Origin: Owenia fusiformis
Taxonomy: Eukaryota; Annelida; Polychaeta; Sabellida; Oweniidae
NCBI GenBank assembly: GCA_903813345.2
Contig: CAIIXF020000011.1
Span: 15,171,754 to 15,235,753, forward strand
Direction of reading: 5' to 3'
Length of the DNA stretch: 64,000 nt
Made by a program: the position numbers and the translations under genes. A model generated the notes under the pieces. The model did not search any database, was not told the DNA's origin, and was given only the letters and a program-made list of their open reading frames with translations. This document shows, in pieces, positions 58,688-64,000 of the stretch. Position 1 is the stretch's first letter, and every line of letters begins with the position of its first letter.

Positions 58688-59599
58688 CAGGGTGACCCAA
58701 AAAAATGCAACCCTCCATTTCTCGAATATTTTTCTTAAATGGAGGTTAATTGCTCTGAAATTTGGCACACAAGGACTTCATTCAATGTGGGATCATCTGG
58801 CAAAGTTTCAATAATCATAGTCTTATATTGATAGAGTTATGGTCGTTCCAAAATATGCTCCAAATGTCATCCATTTCCAATGTTAGATTTCGGATGAATC
58901 ACATTCCCTTCTTTCTGAACATGTAAACTCAAGAAATAATGTGTTCTGGGATCACAAATTCCAGATAAAGTGCTTCACAGGCCCCTACATTCTGTTAAAT
59001 GCACAGCTTGGGCTGCCAATTTCCAAACATGAAATCAACAGCCCCTTTTGGTTTGAGGTTGATAATGGTAACACTGTTACTGTTAACACACAGCGCAATA
59101 TTGGCGTTCCCAGAAAATTCTAGGCAGTTCTCACTTCTAATGATGGCATAGCCTGGCTCACAAGTCATTTCTATGAGAAGATTATCTCTCCTAGGACAGA
59201 TAACCCATGGTCATCCCATTGTCTTGATGTCAATGCCCCTGACTTCTATATATGGGGTTATTTAAAGGATAATGTGTATGAAAATAACCCTACCGCAATT
59301 GCAGAACTCCAATAAGCAATGGCTGCAAAAATTTGAGCCATACCCATGGGGAAGAATGCATCCGTGTTATGAACAGTTTTTTTTGAACATTGCAAGTTTG
59401 TTTTCAGTGAAATCAACGGCATCTGGAGCATATTTTGAAACAACCATAACTCTATCAATATAAGACTGTGATTATTAAAACTTTGCCAAAGGATCCCACA
59501 TTGAATGAAGTCCTTGTATGCCAAATCTCAGAGCAATTAACCTCCATTTAAGAAAAATATTGAAGAAATGGAGGGTTGCATTTTTTTTGGGTCACCCTG
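58688..59599 (+). mobile_element. Mariner-superfamily element with 174-bp inverted repeats, defective
   Basis: Ends CAGGGTGACCC and GGGTCACCCTG, TA on both sides (58686-58687, 59600-59601). Arms 58688-58861 and 59425-59599 are near-perfect inverted repeats. The interior (about 560 bp) is a broken transposase remnant. Confidence 0.9.
58941..59320 (+). pseudogene. Mariner/IS630-type (DDE_3) transposase remnant
   Basis: FEVDNGNTVTVNTQR matches the region before the first catalytic block in related transposases. After a stop at about 59120, PDFYIWGYLKDNVYENNP matches the conserved segment near the third catalytic residue. The central block with the second aspartate is missing and stops interrupt the frame, so it is inactive. 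Confidence 0.7.
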
Positions 59600-60515
59600 T
59601 ATAAAGTCAATGGCAGGTTTTGTGATTGACAAGTTTCTCAAAGTTTGCCTTATACTTGATCATTTCTTGCAATGAATTACATCATTCATTACTAGATTTA
59701 AGCATTCCCTACATATTGCTCAATATATGTCAGCATCACATTTTTACCGTTTTTGTATTTGACGTAAAAAAACAGTAAAAATAAGTTATTTTTCAACTTG
59801 CTTCAATTTGACCACATTATTTTTTGAAAATAATCTACAAGTTGCCAGGAGTTCAAATCTGACATTTCTTTTGGGATTTGACCTTTAGTGACCTTTGAAA
59901 GGTCAAAAAAGTTCGAGACTACAAATCCAAATCAATATTTTTGTTTTAAAGTCAGGATATATGTTCCTCTGAAGGTTCCAAACTGTGTGAGCACAGGACC
60001 GTGGGTCCTTCATTACATTTTTTACGATAACTCCAAAAGAATTGGAGCGATTTTGTTCATATTTGATATGTGAATCCTTTAAGCATGGCACATTGTCTAA
60101 TAAAACTTTGGGGAGTAATCTGCCATTTTGAAAAATGGCCACCATTTTAATGTGTGTTATTTTACATTTTTTATTATGATTCAAAAAGTAATAGAGCGAT
60201 TTTGTTCATATTTGATATGTGAATACTCGTAAGGATTGCTTACTGTCTTATGACATTTTGGGTAGTAGGCGGCCATTTTAAAAAATGGCCAGCATTCACA
60301 TGTATGTGTGTGCCATTTTTAAAATTTTTTATATGTGGCCGCTTAAAAGCATATTACTTCTTCTGATGACAACTTGGCTAGTGAGCAACCAAATGGTGGC
60401 CTTTCTTATGGGTGTTATTTTATGATATTTGCTATATATTTTGTTTGTAAAAATGCCAGCCATTTCTGTTCGATGGGATTTGCTACTCTTTGGCGTTGCC
60501 ATTGCCGTTGTTCTG

Positions 60516-60818
60516 GTTTTGATTGTGACTGATAATAAGACATGTTAATGGAAATAAAAATATTTTTAATAAATTCTCATAGGCAATTACATGAAAATCT
60601 TGAGAATAAATCCCCATATGGGCATTTTTGGGGGGACTAAATTTTCCTGTTTCAAAAATGAATGTTCTTGTTGCCTTTTGAGACTCCAACAGTATCCTAA
60701 TATAAGCATGTTTTAAGAGTTGGGATGTGATTATTATTTAAATGCCCATGGGCAATTAGGACAAAATGGCTGCAATTAAATGCTCACAAGGGCACTTCCA
60801 TGAGAATATATTTTCTTA
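60516..60818. other. Short spacer, no gene seen
   Basis: Contains repeated 'aaatgcccat' and 'tgagaata' phrases (60585, 60740, 60800) but no recognisable element ends. Confidence 0.4.
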
Positions 60819-61369
60819 TTAGACTCCAGATGTAAATCTGGAGTCTATTGTTTTCGTCAGTATTCTTATTATTCTTTATTCTTTATTAGACTCCAGATGA
60901 AAATCTGGAGTCTATTGCTTTTGCCAGTTTTCTTATTATTATTATTATTATTATTTTTCTTCTTATTCTTCCTCCTTACAAGATTTCTCACCAACTAGAA
61001 GAACTTACTTTAAGCTGCTTACATGATCAACTAGGGAATGTATCTGGGATTATGGGAAATTAGGTCAAATTTTTATCTAGGTCAAAGGTCAAGAACTAGG
61101 TCAAATCCAGTACTTTGTCACTTTTTCCCATTATCTCGGTCGTCCTTCAATATTTTTGATCCTGGTTTTTTTCATTGTGTTCCCCATAAAAAAGTAGAAA
61201 ACCTAGGGTCGATTTAGTTTTTTGGTATCTCAAACCGATTTCGAGATATCAGTGTCCGAAAACGAGGTCCAAAAATAATTTCACCGAATCCAATGTCCAG
61301 GATATCAGTCTTATAGGTAATTTTCTCAGGATTCCGAATCTGAAAACCAAATTTCGATCTGACTTCCGG

Positions 61370-62860
61370 TTCAGAAGTTATGGCGTTTTGAAAATTCAAA
61401 AATTGCTAAATTTGGTGCCCCATGTTAATTCAATGGGAAAAAATATTTTTTGAAGTGTAAAATACGAGATATAGACTAAGCACAGCTAAACATAATGGAA
61501 GCCCATAAAAGAAAGGGACCACAAGACCTTCTTTTCATAAAAATTTGGACACCAAAATGCCTAGGTCAAAATCTAGGTCAAATTCAAAGTTTTTCCTTAT
61601 TTTTGCGATTCTGACACTACAGATTAATTATATTCTTCGAAAATTTGTATACATGTAGCCAAGAGTGTGCTAATAGTGTTAGCCTTTTGCCGTCAGAAAG
61701 TATTTTGACCCACTTTTGAGATATGGTGTCCGAAAAGTAGGTCAAACTAAAAAGTTCTCCAAATTTAACGTATGAGTTATGAATTAAGGGTAGAATTTTC
61801 TCAGGAATCCAAATCTGCAAACCAAATTTCAATCCGAATTTTGGTTTGGAATTTATGTCGTTTTGATAGCTCAAAAATCGCTAAATTTGGTGCCCCATGT
61901 TATGGCAATGGGAAAAAAGATTTTTTTGAAGTGTAAAATACAAGATATAGACTGAGTACAGCTTAATATAATGAAAGCCTATTAAAGAAGGGGACCTCGA
62001 AGGCTACTTAGCTCCAAAATTTGGACACCAAAATGCCTAGGTCAAAATCTAGGTCAAATTTATAGTTTTCCCTTATTTTTGCGATTCTGACACTATATTT
62101 AAATGATTTGCTTTAAAATTTTGTATACAGGTAGCAAACAGTATGCTTATAGTGTTAGCGTTTTGCCGTCAGAAAGTATTTTGACCCACTTTTGAGATAT
62201 GGTGTCCAAAAAGTAGGTCAAAGTAAAACGTTTTCCAAATTTAACGTATGAGTTATGAATTAAGGGTAGAATTTTCTCAGAAATCTAGATCTGCAAACCA
62301 AATTTCGATTCGACTACTTGTTCTGAAGTTATGGCGTTTTGAGATCTCAAAAATCGCTAAATTTGGTGCCCCGTGTTAAATCAATGGGACCGAATAATTT
62401 TTTGAAGTGTAAAAATACGAGATAAAGAATGAGTACAGCTAAACATAATGAAAGCCCATAGAAGAAGGGGACCTCAAAAGCTACTTTCCTTCAAAGTTTG
62501 GACACCAAAATACCTAGTTCAAAATCTAGGTCAAATTCATAGTTTTTTTTTATTTTGCGATTCTGACACTACACTTCAATGATATTCTCCGAAATTTTGT
62601 ATACTTGTAGCAAAGAGTGTGCTAATAATGTAACATTTTGCCGTCAATAACTTTTTGGACCCACTTTTGAGATATGGTGTCCGAAATGTAGGTCAAAATA
62701 AAAAAATCTCCAATTTTAAAGTATGAGTTATGAATTAGGGGTAGAATTTCCTCAGGAATCCGGATCTGAAATTAAAATTGTAATCCGACCCCCGGTTTAG
62801 ATTCTACGCCATTTTGAAGTTTGAAATTCGCACTTGCCAGTATTCACGATGCAGATTGAT
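61370..62860. repeat. Tandem repeat of about 478 bp inside the family-3 element
   Basis: 'gctaaatttggtgcccc' recurs at 61405, 61880 and 62357; 'gacccacttttgagatatgg' at 61708, 62182 and 62660; 'cacagctaaacataatg' types at 61481, 61960 and 62436. The outer copy starts the same series again at 63597. Confidence 0.85.
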
Positions 62861-62894
62861 CAAATATACTTTCAAAAATTCCTGCATACCCTAC

Positions 62895-63125
62895 TTTACC
62901 TCTCTTCCTACTCAGCTACTTATTTGACTACTTACTCAATTACTTAATTAGTTATTACTTACTTAGCAACTTACTCAGCTACTAACTCAGGTACTTACTC
63001 AGCTACTTACTCAGTTACCTACTCAGCTTTTTACTCAGTTACTTACTCAGCTACTTACTCAACTACTACTAAGGTACACACTCAGCTAATTACTCAGTTA
63101 CTTACTCAGCTCTTTACTGATCTAT
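62895..63125. repeat. Low-complexity (CTTACTCAG)n tract
   Basis: Degenerate runs of 'ctacttactcagttactta' close to the 3' end of the inner family-3 element, at the place where families 1 and 2 carry their (CCGT)n tract near the other end. Confidence 0.8.
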
Positions 63126-64000
63126 CTAGGTCAAATAAATCTGGAGTCTTAAATTGAACTTGTTCAATTTCACAAATCTAGTTATTCTTTATTATTCTTT
63201 CCCAGTTTTCTCGATAACCATAAGGCTTCCAATAAAGATCATTATGCAGTCAATTTATGTCCAGTATCTAGTTCCTCGGAAATTGGGTCAAATTTTTATC
63301 TAGGTCAAAGGTCAAGAACTAGGTCAAATCCAGTACTTTGTCACTTTTTTCGATTTTCTCGGTCGTCCTTAAATATTTTTGATCCGGGTTTTTTTCATTG
63401 TGTTCCTCATAAAAAAGTAGAAAATCTAGGGTCGATTTAGTTTTTTGGTATCTCAAACCGATTTCGAGATATCAGTGTCCGAAAACGAGGTCCAAAAAAA
63501 AAATCTCCGAATCCAATGTCCAGAATATCAGTCTTATAGGAAATTTTCTCAGGATTCCGAATCTGAAAACCAAATTTGAATCAGACTTCCGGTTCAGAAG
63601 TTATGGCGTTTTGAAAATTCAAAAATCGCTAAATTTGGTGCCTCATGTTAATTCAATGGGAAAAAATATTTTTTTGAAGTGTAAAAAACGAGATATAGAC
63701 TAAGCACAGCTAAACATAATGGAAGCCCATAAAAGAAAGGGACCTCAAAACCTTCTTTTCATAAAAATTTGGACACCAAAATCCCTAGGTCAAAATCTAG
63801 GTCAAATTCAAAGTTTTTCCTTATTTTTGCAATTCTGACACTACAGATTAATTATATTCTTCGAAATTTTGTATACATGTAGCCAAGAGTGTGCTAATAG
63901 TGTTAGCCTTTTGCCGTCAGAAAGTATTTTGACCCACTTTTGAGATATGGTGTCCGAAAAGTAGGTCAAAATAAAAAATTCTCCAAATTTAACGTTTGAG

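Larger units (their letters stand above)
58253..60012 (+). mobile_element. Helitron-like element, family 2, carrying a mariner insertion
   Basis: Near the start a perfect hairpin GGCTCAC-ACA-GTGAGCC, then (CCGT)n-type repeats. Near the end the inverted CTGTGTGAGC and a hairpin AGGACC-GTG-GGTCCT. Exact ends are uncertain by about 10 bp because the flanks are T-rich. It interrupts the family-1 copy and is itself interrupted by 58688-59599. Confidence 0.6.
57456..60515 (+). mobile_element. Helitron-like element, family 1, copy f, split by a family-2 element
   Basis: 5' end TTAGCCCATTGAACGAAG after an A at 57456, then (CCGT)n remnants and core units up to about 58252. Core units resume at about 60015 and end with GTTCGATGGGATTTGC and CTGG at 60515, followed by T. 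The interruption is the element at 58253-60012. A small inverted repeat ('ggtgccataatac', 'tatcatggcacc') lies at 57717-57870. Confidence 0.65.
60886..63181 (+). mobile_element. Helitron-like element, family 3, complete inner copy
   Basis: 5' end TTAGACTCCAGATG with the 10-bp-stem hairpin. 3' end with inverted AATCTGGAGTC, hairpin AAATTGAACTTGTTCAATTT and terminus CTAG after 11 nt, followed by T. 2296 bp. The body consists of about three and a half units of about 478 bp. No protein-coding capacity. Confidence 0.82.
60819..64000 (+). mobile_element. Helitron-like element, family 3, outer copy, running off the right edge
   Basis: Starts TTAGACTCCAGATG after an A, with hairpin GACTCCAGAT-GTAA-ATCTGGAGTC reading into 'ttcttattattctttatt'. 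It is interrupted at 60885/60886 by a second copy and resumes at 63182 ('ttattctttattattctttc'). It then repeats the same body as the inner copy up to the window end. Confidence 0.75.

Overview
This is an AT-rich, intron-rich animal genome window. Short exons with canonical GT/AG borders, large introns, minisatellites and many transposon remnants dominate it. The gene set (a CNOT2 orthologue, an OATP/SLCO transporter, an invertebrate-type sarcoplasmic calcium-binding or calexcitin-like EF-hand protein, a small aldo-keto reductase) and the repeat style suggest a marine invertebrate, most likely a lophotrochozoan such as a bivalve. The taxon is inference only.

Layout. 1-2747 (minus) holds the first five coding exons of an SLCO-type transporter running off the left edge. 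5864-20313 (minus) holds a complete 14-exon CNOT2 gene (507 aa), whose introns contain a 4.7-kb inverted repeat and several small transposons. 20314-31220 holds the CNOT2 upstream region, a 39-unit 60-bp minisatellite (21.3-23.6 kb), a likely promoter region (26.5-28.3 kb) and a 24-bp minisatellite (28.9-30.5 kb). 31221-43694 (plus) is a complete 7-exon aldo-keto reductase gene (283 aa). A complete two-exon EF-hand gene lies inside its fourth intron on the opposite strand (36801-37907). 43695-64000 has no confidently intact gene: it is layered transposons, palindromes and one decayed zinc-knuckle gene.

Most striking result. At least three sequence families (starting TTATCCCATCGAAC, GGCTCACACAGTGAGCC and TTAGACTCCAGAT) share one architecture. 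They have a 5' terminal hairpin, an inverted copy of its first arm just inside the 3' end, a final 3' hairpin about 10 nt from a CTRR-like terminus, and insertion without target duplication next to T. This fits non-autonomous Helitron/Helentron-like elements. Two insertions have a readable empty site: one in the intact arm of a 2.8-kb palindrome (49616-50540), and one where the element splits a 38-bp minisatellite (36002-38380). The second carries the complete EF-hand gene, so it looks like capture of a whole intron-containing gene. In a third case (60886-63181) an element has inserted into another copy of its own family.

The genes show no operon-like cooperation. They are independent housekeeping or tissue genes (mRNA deadenylation, organic anion transport, carbonyl reduction, calcium buffering) in a repeat-rich neighbourhood.
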